Counted from the first letter of the stretch, positions 1-6,321 are shown. The stretch is DNA of 28,254 bases from a virus (IMGVR_UViG_3300021139_000104:1-28254); one strand, 5' to 3'. Notes: generated by a model not told the origin, from the letters alone. Translations and numbers: made by a program.

Positions 1-1
1 T

Positions 2-61
2 GTGGCTGCTCCTGCTGCTCCTGTAGCTCCTGCTGCAGATCCAGCAGCTCCTACAGCATAG
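2..61 (+). CDS. C-terminal end of an Ala/Pro-rich protein (partial)
   Basis: Frame 2 is open from the window edge and ends at TAG 59-61. The 19 visible residues are almost only alanine and proline, with one aspartate and one threonine. A strong rightward terminator begins about 60 bases later, which supports this being the last gene of a rightward transcript. Such Ala/Pro tails occur as linkers or disordered ends of phage virion and lysis proteins; the body lies outside the window, so no function can be given. Confidence 0.6.
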   Translation: MAAPAAPVAPAADPAAPTA

Positions 62-121
62 TCCTAAACGGTTTGAGGATTGGTTTTAAGCCACTTTTAG
101 CCTAGTTAGGTACAAAGATAT

Positions 122-164
122 ACCCCCTTTCAGACTTACTGTCTGATCGGGGGTTATTTTTTTT
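122..164 (+). terminator. Rho-independent terminator
   Basis: Five C (123-127) pair with five G (149-153), then a 2x2 internal loop, then TCAGAC (130-135) pairs with GTCTGA (141-146) around a 5-base loop. Eight T follow at 157-164. The T-run is on the plus side only, so it ends rightward transcription from the gene closing at base 61. Confidence 0.9.
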
Positions 165-189
165 GCCATTTTACGGCGTGTCTTCCCTG

Positions 190-210
190 TACTGTACAGT
201 CTGTACAGTA
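190..210. promoter_or_regulatory. Perfect inverted repeat, operator-like
   Basis: TACTGTACAG and its exact reverse complement are separated by one T, so 20 of 21 bases are symmetrical. Each arm also contains the 8-base palindrome CTGTACAG. It sits in the 60-base gap between two terminators. Nine bases of an arm, ACTGTACAG, recur at 12598-12606 in the leader before the late genes. It could be a protein-binding site; nothing here identifies the protein. Confidence 0.4.
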
Positions 211-237
211 AAATCACCCATGTCAGTGGGTGATTTT
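210..237 (-). terminator. Hairpin terminator at the end of the WhiB gene
   Basis: An 11-bp stem (210-220 with 227-237) is capped by a 6-base loop that contains the WhiB stop codon. Read leftward, the stem ends in four T. With no long T-run it may be a moderate terminator or a 3' stabilising hairpin for the leftward transcript. Confidence 0.6.
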
Positions 238-459
238 CTGTCTGCTTCTTTTAACTCTCAGTTTCTGTCTGTTCCGCGCAGACATACCGCCAAAGTATCC
301 GACTATCTCAGGGTCTGCTATAGCAAACTCTAAGCATTCAGTCTTGACAATACACCTAGCACAGATCCCTTGGATAACACGAGTAGGTTCCCCTCGGTCA
401 GGGAAGAACAGATCAGTATCTATGCCAATACAGTTGGCACTTTCCCTCCAATTAGCCAT
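223..459 (-). CDS. whiB-like: WhiB-family iron-sulfur transcriptional regulator
   Basis: A 78-residue protein with the full WhiB signature. Cys10, Cys33, Cys36 and Cys42 (C-X22-C-X2-C-X5-C) would hold a 4Fe-4S cluster. A D-x-D-L-F-F-P motif lies at 14-20, and the glycine turn V-G-Y-F-G-G at 53-58 has Phe where Trp is common. A basic tail (62-75) suits DNA contact. WhiB proteins bind the primary sigma factor of actinobacteria and alter promoter choice; phage copies can down-regulate host whiB genes. It is the last gene of the leftward block, 3 bases after a tiny upstream gene, and its stop lies in the loop of a hairpin. No strong ribosome-binding site precedes it, so translational coupling is likely. 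Confidence 0.95.
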   Translation of the reverse strand: MANWRESANCIGIDTDLFFPDRGEPTRVIQGICARCIVKTECLEFAIADPEIVGYFGGMSARNRQKLRVKRSRQKITH

Positions 460-462
460 GGA

Positions 463-543
463 CTACCAGCCGTATAGGTGTAGTAAAGCTGACAGCAGGT
501 CAGCTATTGCTCCTTGTAACAGTGTTAAGTATTCTAGCTTCAT
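463..543 (-). CDS. Possible 26-aa hydrophobic peptide
   Basis: The start ATG overlaps the TGA of the zinc-ribbon gene as ATGA, and the TAG is 3 bases before the WhiB start. It therefore exactly fills the gap between two genes in an otherwise gapless block. Ten of 26 residues are leucine and the rest are mostly uncharged, ending Gly-Trp. It resembles no family I know. It may be a real membrane-active peptide, or serve mainly to carry ribosomes to the WhiB start. Its length makes chance a real alternative. Confidence 0.4.
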   Translation of the reverse strand: MKLEYLTLLQGAIADLLSALLHLYGW

Positions 544-650
544 CGGCATGCCACGCAGTAGTAAGGGGTTCTCATCTCTGACTTGTTAATCTTAAAGAGC
601 GAGGCACACCTAGCACACCTAAGTGTGACCTCGTAATCTACATGTTCCAT
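540..650 (-). CDS. 36-aa zinc-ribbon protein
   Basis: A very short gene with a textbook ribosome-binding site (TGGAGG, 4 bases before ATG) that overlaps the end of the FmdB-like gene. Two C-x-x-C pairs, near residues 12-15 and 32-35, are separated by 16 residues, the layout of a minimal zinc ribbon. It lies in a run of four consecutive small Cys-rich proteins ending in WhiB. Proteins of this size usually bind nucleic acid or a partner protein rather than catalyse; the exact role is unknown. The stop overlaps the next candidate start as ATGA. Confidence 0.75.
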   Translation of the reverse strand: MEHVDYEVTLRCARCASLFKINKSEMRTPYYCVACR

Positions 651-818
651 TTATCCTCCAGTTGAGTAGAAGCCACCAGCCTTGAAATGAACTGGCGTGG
701 CAGACCATACTCTAGACATGGACTGTTGGCAACAGACAGGCAGTGAGTCATCACCAAATTCTTTATGGATCTCTATGATATTTCCACAGACCCCACATTT
801 GAAATCATATCTAGGCAC
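651..818 (-). CDS. FmdB-type zinc-ribbon protein
   Basis: The 55-residue product matches the FmdB putative regulatory zinc-ribbon family from end to end. It opens with P-R-Y-D-F-K-C-G-V-C-G, has a second Cys pair near residue 29 and closes with V-H-F-K-A-G-G-F-Y-S-T. GTG 816-818 is chosen because family members start directly at this M-P-x-Y-D motif and because AAGGGATGG lies just upstream; a TTG 18 bases earlier is also open. The second zinc pair is an adjacent Cys-Cys rather than the usual C-P-x-C, so the metal site may differ. The role of the family is not settled. Confidence 0.85.
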   Translation of the reverse strand: MPRYDFKCGVCGNIIEIHKEFGDDSLPVCCQQSMSRVWSATPVHFKAGGFYSTGG

Positions 819-969
819 AGTCCATCCCTTCGTCAATAGGTGTGGGTGCAGTTAGTAGTGCACCACAGTCAAAGCATGACTGCTCCAAGTCATACCATCC
901 TACCTCTCTGGTCTCTTCATCCCACATAACACGCAGGTTAAAGATCTTGCACCCGCAGATGCAAGCCAT
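811..969 (-). CDS. Small Cys-rich protein (CxCxC and CxxC)
   Basis: 52 residues with a C-I-C-G-C cluster at the N-terminus and a C-F-D-C-G knuckle near residue 33, consistent with one zinc site. The start at 967-969 is preferred because AAAGGGA lies 9 bases upstream and the gene then begins after the glycosyltransferase stop. An in-frame ATG at 997-999 would add 10 residues and overlap that gene. Its last 8 bases overlap the FmdB-like gene. I do not recognise a named family; the context of other zinc ribbons suggests a regulatory or scaffold-type role. Confidence 0.75.
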   Translation of the reverse strand: MACICGCKIFNLRVMWDEETREVGWYDLEQSCFDCGALLTAPTPIDEGMDCA

Positions 970-982
970 AGAAGGTATCCCT

Positions 983-1705
983 TTAAGGTTTAAGCTCATC
1001 TACGCCTTGGTTCTGACTACTCCAAAACATTTTGTAATACTCTAGGTCGTAAGAGAATCGCTTAATGTGTTGGACTGTTGCACCAGTGTGGGCATAGAGT
1101 GGCACACCTGCCTCATTCATTCTGCGGAAGAAGTTAATATCCTCAGATACAAACTTGTCCCCTACCCCAGTCTCATTGAAGAACGGTACGTTGCCATGTA
1201 CTTCTCTCATCTTGAGGGCAGCACTGCGGTGCATGAACAAGAAGCCAAACCCAGCAGCGCCTACCTTGACTAGCGCATTAGCTGGCAGTGGGTGTACGTA
1301 CTGTATTTGGTATGGGTCATCAGTAAATTGAAACAGTGCAGGAAATGGAGTCATGAGTGGCTGCTCATTCTCCTTGGAGATGAAGTAGACGCCGCTTACT
1401 ACTGGCTTAGTAGTAGGGTCGCATTCATTCCATAGCAATCTAAGTACATCAGATGTAAGTACAATGTCGCTATCTACCCATAGTACCCATGGGAAATCTG
1501 TGTGGTCTAGCCAGTAATCAAAAGCATTTTGACGTTGGCGTCCGATCTGGTTACCCTGCACACGCATGGCAGATTTGATAGGGATGCCACCGCCTACGAT
1601 TGAATAGACTAATCCTTCGGTAAACTTGCCATCAGTAGTCCCGTTGTCACACCAGCAAACTATGATAGAGTCAGGATCAATCTTCGGCTTCTGTTGCACT
1701 TGCAT
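983..1705 (-). CDS. Glycosyltransferase, GT-A fold (family 2-like)
   Basis: About 240 residues. After a first strand (I-I-V-C-W-C) there is a region with R-x-x-x-x-N before the metal-binding D-S-D of W-V-L-W-V-D-S-D-I-V. The arrangement is that of GT-A enzymes, which use the DxD acids to hold a divalent metal and a nucleotide-sugar. A later S-E-D-I-N-F motif supplies the likely catalytic acid. Phage enzymes of this type may glycosylate DNA bases, virion proteins or host wall polymers; nothing here decides which. ATG 1703-1705 is chosen to limit overlap with the sigma-like gene. A GTG at 1733-1735 with GGAG 8 bases before it is a fair alternative. Confidence 0.75.
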   Translation of the reverse strand: MQVQQKPKIDPDSIIVCWCDNGTTDGKFTEGLVYSIVGGGIPIKSAMRVQGNQIGRQRQNAFDYWLDHTDFPWVLWVDSDIVLTSDVLRLLWNECDPTTKPVVSGVYFISKENEQPLMTPFPALFQFTDDPYQIQYVHPLPANALVKVGAAGFGFLFMHRSAALKMREVHGNVPFFNETGVGDKFVSEDINFFRRMNEAGVPLYAHTGATVQHIKRFSYDLEYYKMFWSSQNQGVDELKP

Positions 1706-2345
1706 TGGCTTCTTCGAGCGTTGTGTCTTGGTCACGGTAGGGTCTCCATCCACCTAGGTTTTGTACTATTGATGCCAGCACACGCTGGACTTTCATGCGA
1801 GCACCATCGGCAGATGTGCCCATCTCTTCACCAAGCTTTGCCCAGTCTGCGTGCTCACTAGCAAAACGCAGTCTAAGTATCCTCTGCTTGGATTCAGATA
1901 ATTTGTAATAGCTCTTGGCTATGTCAGAGCGCAGTGCTAGCCAGTTCATGCCATCACTGATCTCACCATTACCAAACTTAAGGTTAAGGTCTTTGATCTT
2001 GCTAGGCATTTCGTATGACTCAGCAATGATGGTAGGTAGGAATGCTTCGACAACAGATACGTCGTAGTAATACAGATCTGCCAAGTCATATCCCACAATG
2101 CGAGCCTTCTCCTTCTCGCAGTACGTGATGCAGTGATTGCGCAATGACTTGGCGATCAGCTTGTCTTTATCCTTTTCCTCTAAGGACATCCACTCCTTGA
2201 ATTTCTTGGGGTGGCTGACGAACCAAAGATACATCTCCTGCTGGAGATCGTCTACCTCTACCATTGGGTACCGCTTCTTGAAGTCAGAAGCAATCCGTAT
2301 CATCATCTCTTTGTACGGCAACCACTCATCTATCTCGTGCTTCAT
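1677..2345 (-). CDS. Sigma-70-like factor
   Basis: 222 residues with a sigma layout. V-D-D-L-Q-Q-E-M-Y-L-W-F at 31-42 resembles the region 2 motif that contacts RNA polymerase. Residues 150-192 look like region 4, beginning L-S-E-S-K-Q-R-I-L-R-L and continuing with a helix-turn-helix around G-E-E-M-G-T-S-A-D-G-A. The middle is not recognisable. It probably redirects host RNA polymerase to phage promoters, which fits the presence of WhiB, another sigma-binding protein, in the same transcript. The start overlaps the phosphoesterase stop (ATGA). It could instead be a sigma-derived DNA-binding protein without polymerase activity. Confidence 0.65.
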   Translation of the reverse strand: MKHEIDEWLPYKEMMIRIASDFKKRYPMVEVDDLQQEMYLWFVSHPKKFKEWMSLEEKDKDKLIAKSLRNHCITYCEKEKARIVGYDLADLYYYDVSVVEAFLPTIIAESYEMPSKIKDLNLKFGNGEISDGMNWLALRSDIAKSYYKLSESKQRILRLRFASEHADWAKLGEEMGTSADGARMKVQRVLASIVQNLGGWRPYRDQDTTLEEANASATEAED

Positions 2346-3082
2346 GGGAGCAGGATGTCTCCATCCGTTAGCGGTACTGCATAAGGAATAACCTTGCGGT
2401 TCTTCTCTACCAAGATACCTATGCCCTGTTGCCAGTTAGCAATGCCTGATGTGAGATAAGAAGCTTGTCGCATGTCCATGAGGTGTCCCACCTCTAGCCC
2501 GTAAACGGTTCTATTCTTGCCGTAGAGACCCGTTGTCTCGTGTTGTAGTCCTAACTTGTGGGTGTGACCACAGACAACGCTCTTGCCTAGCTTCTTGGCT
2601 AGACTCATAGCAGTAGAACCCGGTACTTGCACAGAGCGTCCCTCGTCCCCGTGAGCCATTACCCAGCCGGGTAGTAACTCCTTGAACCTATGCAAGTACT
2701 GGATGCCTAATGAAGAATACCCCAACAGTTCTTCTATCTTGAGTGATTCAAGAGAGCCGAATGCTGGGGCATACTTACGGATGTAAGTTTGGATTCGATC
2801 TGTATGGTTTGATCGTTGAATAATAAAGGGTTTGTTTCTGCCGAGTGCATCTCGGAAGTCAGCCATGATGTTGTAGGTCTGATCTATTGAGTCTTGCAAG
2901 GTAGGTGCGTATTCGCCTGCCATACCTTTGTTCCACCTGCTTGGTTCTGGTGCATCTAGTTCATCCCCCACGCACCAGAGCTCATTAGGTCGGTACCATT
3001 TGATAAAGCTGATAACCTTCTTAAGAGCTACTGGGTCGTGATAAGGGATCTGTAAGTCACTGAGTACTACTACTCTTCGCAT
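2342..3082 (-). CDS. Calcineurin-like metallophosphoesterase
   Basis: 246 residues carrying the five blocks of the two-metal phosphoesterase fold in order: D-L-Q-I-P-Y-H-D (9-16), G-D-E-L-D near 40, S-N-H-T-D near 92, M-A-H-G-D-E near 144 and C-G-H-T-H near 170. The usual G-D-x-x-D is present as G-D-E-L-D. The family cleaves phosphomonoesters or diesters of nucleotides, nucleic acids or proteins. It lies between a nucleotide-pool enzyme and the sigma-like gene, and it overlaps both. GGAAGG lies 8 bases before ATG. The substrate cannot be inferred. Confidence 0.85.
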   Translation of the reverse strand: MRRVVVLSDLQIPYHDPVALKKVISFIKWYRPNELWCVGDELDAPEPSRWNKGMAGEYAPTLQDSIDQTYNIMADFRDALGRNKPFIIQRSNHTDRIQTYIRKYAPAFGSLESLKIEELLGYSSLGIQYLHRFKELLPGWVMAHGDEGRSVQVPGSTAMSLAKKLGKSVVCGHTHKLGLQHETTGLYGKNRTVYGLEVGHLMDMRQASYLTSGIANWQQGIGILVEKNRKVIPYAVPLTDGDILLP

Positions 3083-3362
3083 CAGGTAAACCTTCCCACT
3101 GTCCGTTTTGGACTAGTATGCCTATTATGGCATAGTTTGCAAGGTCAACGAAGGTATCGTGTAGTGATTCGTAATTCGGCGTGTCGTTCTCAGTCTCGAC
3201 CAAGTGACTAAACCGTTGGAGTTTATCAAACATTCTAACTCTAAGACCATTGAGTGGTCCGCCGGGAGCAAGTGAGATGTTAAGCGGACCGTAATCTTCC
3301 TGCTTCTTAAGGAGGATTGACTTGAGTTCAACAAGGATATTGTCGACATCACTTGGTCTCAT
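3057..3362 (-). CDS. DUF1599-type nucleotide-modification-associated protein
   Basis: 101 residues, all helical in character. Motifs in order are K-K-Q-E-D-Y-G (19-25), R-x-x-D-K-L-Q-R (43-50) and H-D-T-F-V-D-L-A-N-Y-A (68-78). These match DUF1599, a MazG-like all-alpha group linked to handling of modified nucleotides in phages; the acidic residues would bind Mg2+ and the nucleotide. It may hydrolyse a dNTP or act in a base-modification pathway. It overlaps the hypothetical gene before it by 14 bases and the phosphoesterase after it by 26. Confidence 0.8.
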   Translation of the reverse strand: MRPSDVDNILVELKSILLKKQEDYGPLNISLAPGGPLNGLRVRMFDKLQRFSHLVETENDTPNYESLHDTFVDLANYAIIGILVQNGQWEGLPDAKSSSTQ

Positions 3363-3660
3363 CGCTTAGTACTTCCTTCGCTTGTAGTTCAAAGTTCTTC
3401 ATTGACTCACGCACTTGTAGTTCCTGCCACACTTTGTCTGCTTGACCAAGTGGTGCTGCTACTAGTAGTGCTGCTAGTCCAATGATTAGTTCTTGTGCTT
3501 CCTTGATATCTTCAGTACTAACATGATAGATATCATAGAGAGCACCAAGAAGATCCAAGGTCTTGTCCTCCGTAACCGCAACTCCTATGCTTCCTTCCAT
3601 GTGTTCGATGTGTGTCCAGATTGTTTCGTCAAGAGGTAATACAATCTCTGATTCGCTCAT
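3349..3660 (-). CDS. Hypothetical 103-aa acidic helical protein
   Basis: 103 residues, acidic, with a central hydrophobic helix (I-I-G-L-A-A-L-L-V-A-A near 63-73) that is too short and too mixed to be a sure membrane span. No cysteines, nucleotide-binding loop or other motif is visible. AAAGG lies about 9 bases before ATG, and the gene overlaps the primase TOPRIM gene by 32 bases. Its place between primase and DUF1599 suggests a replication or nucleotide role only by proximity. Confidence 0.75.
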   Translation of the reverse strand: MSESEIVLPLDETIWTHIEHMEGSIGVAVTEDKTLDLLGALYDIYHVSTEDIKEAQELIIGLAALLVAAPLGQADKVWQELQVRESMKNFELQAKEVLSDETK

Positions 3661-4258
3661 TGATCCAGTCCTTTCCTAGTTTAACGATGACGCTATTTAC
3701 GTCCTCGCCTTCGGGCATTGGTACTACATTGGCATTAGGTAACTCACGTTGTATCTTCTTGCCAAACTCAGCTCCTGCGTTGTCACCATCTGTAAGGATG
3801 ATAACCATATCGAAGTCATCTAAGATTCTTGTATAGTGGGACTTCCAATTGTTAGCCCCCGGTATACCTACCGTTGGGTGAGTAGTCTTTACTGACATCA
3901 TGATGGAATCAAACTCACCCTCAGTAACGCAGATATATTTCTGTGCTACGAAGCAAGCTTGAGTATTAAACATGGTGGTCTTAGCACCACTCATGCCCAT
4001 GTACTTTGGTTCTTGTCCGCCTATTGACCTGAACCTGATATCAACCACACCACTCGGAGTAACGTAAGGTATAGCAAGCCTACCAACAAACTGCTCATGC
4101 CCCGGCAGAGGATCTACGACCACTCCCAAATGAAACATGCGAGCTTCTTCTACCGACAACTGTCGCGTGGCGAGATATGCCTCGGCGTGGTTGATGTGTG
4201 CTTTGTAATGCTCCGTTGCTTTGAGGAGAAATTGTCTGTGCGAATTCGATAGCCTCAC
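3629..4258 (-). CDS. dnaG-like (C-terminal part): DnaG-type primase, TOPRIM part
   Basis: 209 residues forming the catalytic half of a primase. G-R-L-A-I-P-Y (59-65) is the usual strand before TOPRIM; V-T-E-G-E-F-D holds the TOPRIM Glu113, and L-T-D-G-D-N-A-G holds Asp157 and Asp159 for metal. M-P-E-G-E-D-V-N follows, as in DnaG relatives. The start is GTG 4256-4258, preceded by a perfect AAGGAGG 8 bases upstream, with an in-frame TAG directly before it. The zinc-binding half is the previous gene, in a different frame, overlapping by 164 bases. There is no DnaB-binding domain, as in most phage primases. Confidence 0.85.
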   Translation of the reverse strand: MRLSNSHRQFLLKATEHYKAHINHAEAYLATRQLSVEEARMFHLGVVVDPLPGHEQFVGRLAIPYVTPSGVVDIRFRSIGGQEPKYMGMSGAKTTMFNTQACFVAQKYICVTEGEFDSIMMSVKTTHPTVGIPGANNWKSHYTRILDDFDMVIILTDGDNAGAEFGKKIQRELPNANVVPMPEGEDVNSVIVKLGKDWINERIRDCITS

Positions 4259-4472
4259 CTAACGTCCCTCCTTGTCTATGCATAATCAAATCGTATGTAT
4301 CACCTGATACACCACAACCAAAACATTTGAATCTATTTGTTTCTAGGTTAACAGTAGCACTAGCAGTTCCATCTTCATGGAATGGACAACGCATCTTACG
4401 CCATCCACCTGTACGTGCGGGTACTGTAGCACCAATACTATTTAAGTAATCTTCAATGCTATGCTTTTCCAT
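4095..4472 (-). CDS. dnaG-like (N-terminal part): DnaG-type primase, zinc-binding part
   Basis: 125 residues. The first 70 or so are a CHC2 primase zinc finger: Cys29, His32, Cys50 and Cys53 in C-P-F-H and F-K-C-F-G-C-G, followed by V-S-G-D-T-Y-D-L-I. This domain recognises the template in DnaG primases. The last 54 codons overlap the TOPRIM gene in another frame and read as a low-complexity Arg/Ser/Gly tail, so they may be selected only in the other frame. GAGGAGAG lies 6 bases before ATG. Whether the two parts act as separate subunits or are joined by a +1 shift is open. Confidence 0.85.
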   Translation of the reverse strand: MEKHSIEDYLNSIGATVPARTGGWRKMRCPFHEDGTASATVNLETNRFKCFGCGVSGDTYDLIMHRQGGTLGEAIEFAQTISPQSNGALQSTHQPRRGISRHATVVGRRSSHVSFGSGRRSSAGA

Positions 4473-4806
4473 CCGTTACTCTCCTCAGTAATTCAATCCA
4501 TACTGAGCCGGGCATAGTGGCATACCAATCATCAGGGTTACCTTTGCCCTTACGCTTGTGCAAGACTACTCCTGTCCAAGCATTATCGTTTGCCATCTCT
4601 ACCTTCAACTCTTCTACCCACCCCGCCAAGTCCATCCCGGCGTGGTTTTTAATCTCTATCGTAACTCCCGGTATGCCAGAGATGTCACCCTTATCTAGGG
4701 TGGCACCCGCTAGCCTACGATCTACATACGGATACCATTGTTTGAGCCATGCAACTACATCGCGTTCTGCTTGTGCGCCTTTAGCTTTGCTTGCACGTCC
4801 ACTCAT
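4459..4806 (-). CDS. PD-(D/E)xK Holliday junction resolvase-like nuclease
   Basis: 115 residues with a compact PD-(D/E)xK core: Glu14 in A-E-R-D-V, Asp41 in K-G-D-I-S-G-I, then Glu51 and Lys53 in T-I-E-I-K-N-H. This is the pattern of archaeal and phage Holliday junction resolvases, which cut branched DNA formed in replication and recombination. It starts at the ATGA overlapping the helicase stop and ends 14 bases into the primase zinc gene, so it is co-translated with replication proteins. A role as a small VRR-type nuclease is the main alternative. Confidence 0.8.
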   Translation of the reverse strand: MSGRASKAKGAQAERDVVAWLKQWYPYVDRRLAGATLDKGDISGIPGVTIEIKNHAGMDLAGWVEELKVEMANDNAWTGVVLHKRKGKGNPDDWYATMPGSVWIELLRRVTDGKA

Positions 4807-5624
4807 ACTGGCATTACCTCTTGATTGTAATCTCTTACTATATCTTCAAGATACATAGAAGCAGGATCAAATGATAGTGACACATACGTGCCACCTGTTT
4901 GATCTGCCTTGCCGTATCTATTCTTAACTGGTGCTATACACATGTAGTAATCTAACCCTGTAGGTAAAGGCATCTGTCCTACTGTGAGCACCATCGCTGG
5001 AATCTGTGCCACCTTACCTTGCAAGGCAGAGCGTGGTTGGCATGGGTAGCCTTGTGCTCCTTCTTGCGTATGGTGTAGCACTAGTACTGCAGCATTAGTA
5101 TCTCTAGCTAAGTATTTAAGTTCCTTCATGATCTGTCGCATTGCTGCGAACTCTTCAGCTCCATCCATTGCTACATCCATGAGGTTATCCACCACGATTA
5201 GTGTTGGACTTCTACCCCACATAGTTTCAAAGGCAGAGACTTCTTCATCTAGATCCTTAAGTGTTGGGCTAGATTCGAATGACCAATAGAGATGGCTTTG
5301 CTCTGACAAGATAGACTCTGCAGTATCAGGATTAGTTTTCATAAGTGTCTCTGCCTGTGACTGCGTCATTTTACCTGTCATTGCTAACAATCTCATAGCC
5401 ATAGTGTGAGCATTGGTATCCGCTGAGAAGTAAAGTGTTGGTTGCTTTAGCCTTGCAGCTATGTGTAATCCAAGTGAAGACTTACCTGCACCCGGAGTAC
5501 CAGCAATCACTGTTACCTCTGCTCTACGAATAACAATACCTGCACGTTCGAAGGCTTGGAAGGGAGCAGGTAATGGCTCCCCACCTACCTCTGACTTATG
5601 TATGCTACGCCGTAGCGTTTTCAT
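4803..5624 (-). CDS. DnaB-like replicative helicase (RecA-fold ATPase domain)
   Basis: 273 residues, only the C-terminal ATPase domain of DnaB. Walker A is G-T-P-G-A-G-K-S-S (42-50), Walker B is L-I-V-V-D-N-L near 143, and a sensor-like L-V-L-H-H-T-Q follows near 180. An arginine-rich patch (P-x-x-x-R-Y-G-K) near 235 resembles the arginine finger region. No N-terminal primase-interaction domain is present; the separate primase genes next door would supply priming. It overlaps the resolvase gene by ATGA and the preceding small gene by 20 bases. It could also be read as a RepA/KaiC-type ATPase of the same fold. Confidence 0.85.
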   Translation of the reverse strand: MKTLRRSIHKSEVGGEPLPAPFQAFERAGIVIRRAEVTVIAGTPGAGKSSLGLHIAARLKQPTLYFSADTNAHTMAMRLLAMTGKMTQSQAETLMKTNPDTAESILSEQSHLYWSFESSPTLKDLDEEVSAFETMWGRSPTLIVVDNLMDVAMDGAEEFAAMRQIMKELKYLARDTNAAVLVLHHTQEGAQGYPCQPRSALQGKVAQIPAMVLTVGQMPLPTGLDYYMCIAPVKNRYGKADQTGGTYVSLSFDPASMYLEDIVRDYNQEVMPV

Positions 5625-5766
5625 ATTCTAAGTACACCTCATAGACTTCGTTGAGTAGATCATCATCAGTGATTACACCTTTACCTTGTGAATCATTCCA
5701 ACCTTTTTGTAGGATCTTTTGTACGTGTTGACAATCTTCACAATCTACTTCACGCAACCTCATCAT
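5605..5766 (-). CDS. Small CxxC protein, 53 aa
   Basis: Starts at ATG 5764-5766 with AGAAGGG just upstream; a second ATG follows at once. It ends 20 bases inside the helicase gene in another frame. A single C-E-D-C pair at residues 9-12 is followed by a charged helical stretch and an acidic C-terminal half rich in Asp, Glu and Tyr. One CxxC could bind a metal as a dimer or be redox active. The family is unknown to me. The tight overlaps on both sides argue that it is real. Confidence 0.65.
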   Translation of the reverse strand: MMRLREVDCEDCQHVQKILQKGWNDSQGKGVITDDDLLNEVYEVYLEYENATA

Positions 5767-5881
5767 GTTTCCCTTCTAACTCATCTACTATCCACCAAAG
5801 AGTATCAATCTTATCTTCATCGTCACCCTCTAGTGTCTCCCTAAGCATTGCGCCTAGTGTAGTAAGACTTAAGGTAGTCAT
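5750..5881 (-). CDS. Small acidic protein, 43 aa
   Basis: Begins at a TAATG junction with the preceding gene and overlaps the next start by 17 bases. The product has a short Thr/Leu-rich N-terminus and then an acidic helix with Trp-Trp near residues 33-34. No motif is visible. Together with the 53-aa gene it fills the gap between the SPR-type gene and the helicase without spare bases, the main argument for coding. Confidence 0.6.
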   Translation of the reverse strand: MTTLSLTTLGAMLRETLEGDDEDKIDTLWWIVDELEGKHDEVA

Positions 5882-6321
5882 TACTTCATCCGATCTGGTA
5901 CGTATGTATTCCATTCTGGGCTGGACTTATCCACGTAGATAGTCTTGCACTTGGTTGGATCACCTTGTGCTGATGGACAGAAGTATCCTTTGTAGATACC
6001 ACCTTGCTTAGATGTACCTTGGATGGCTGTCATCTTTCCATGTGGACATGAACGTCCGCCCCCAATAGGGGCTTGACTAAAAGGTGGTATGTCTTGTACG
6101 ACTGTGCCACCTAGTGTTTGTGCGATTAGGTTTGAAGCTGGAGTAAGTGGTGCTTGTTGCCCACGTACACTAGCCTCTAGCTCCGATACAGCAGAGCTAA
6201 TAGCGGCAAGAGATTCAGATACTACTTGATCTAATCCCGTGCCTGTCTCAGCACGTACAGTTACAAGACTACCTGCTGGTGTCTTAACTGTGATACTGAT
6301 AGGTGCTTCTGTGCTACTCAT
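5881..6321 (-). CDS. Hypothetical 146-aa protein with C-terminal Cys/His module
   Basis: The start is ATG 6319-6321, with AGGAG 4 bases upstream; the ATG just before it sits too close to that site. The N-terminal 60 residues form a strand-rich then helical region (A-A-I-S-S-A-V-S-E-L-E). A Pro/Ala linker leads to a C-terminal module with S-C-P-H-G, Y-F-C-P and K-C-K that could hold one zinc ion, ending W-N-T-Y-V-P. It lies between the nuclease and helicase genes, so a DNA-binding accessory role is reasonable but unproven. I do not recognise the family. Confidence 0.75.
   Translation of the reverse strand: MSSTEAPISITVKTPAGSLVTVRAETGTGLDQVVSESLAAISSAVSELEASVRGQQAPLTPASNLIAQTLGGTVVQDIPPFSQAPIGGGRSCPHGKMTAIQGTSKQGGIYKGYFCPSAQGDPTKCKTIYVDKSSPEWNTYVPDRMK

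Noticed and set aside
190-210. LexA (SOS) box of the enterobacterial type
   Set aside because: CTGT and ACAG are 9 bases apart instead of 8, and actinobacterial LexA uses a different sequence (CGAAC-N4-GTTCG).
230-589. Rightward 119-codon frame opposite WhiB and the small zinc gene
   Set aside because: It lies antisense to a certain WhiB gene, begins in the terminator hairpin and has no ribosome-binding site or recognisable sequence.
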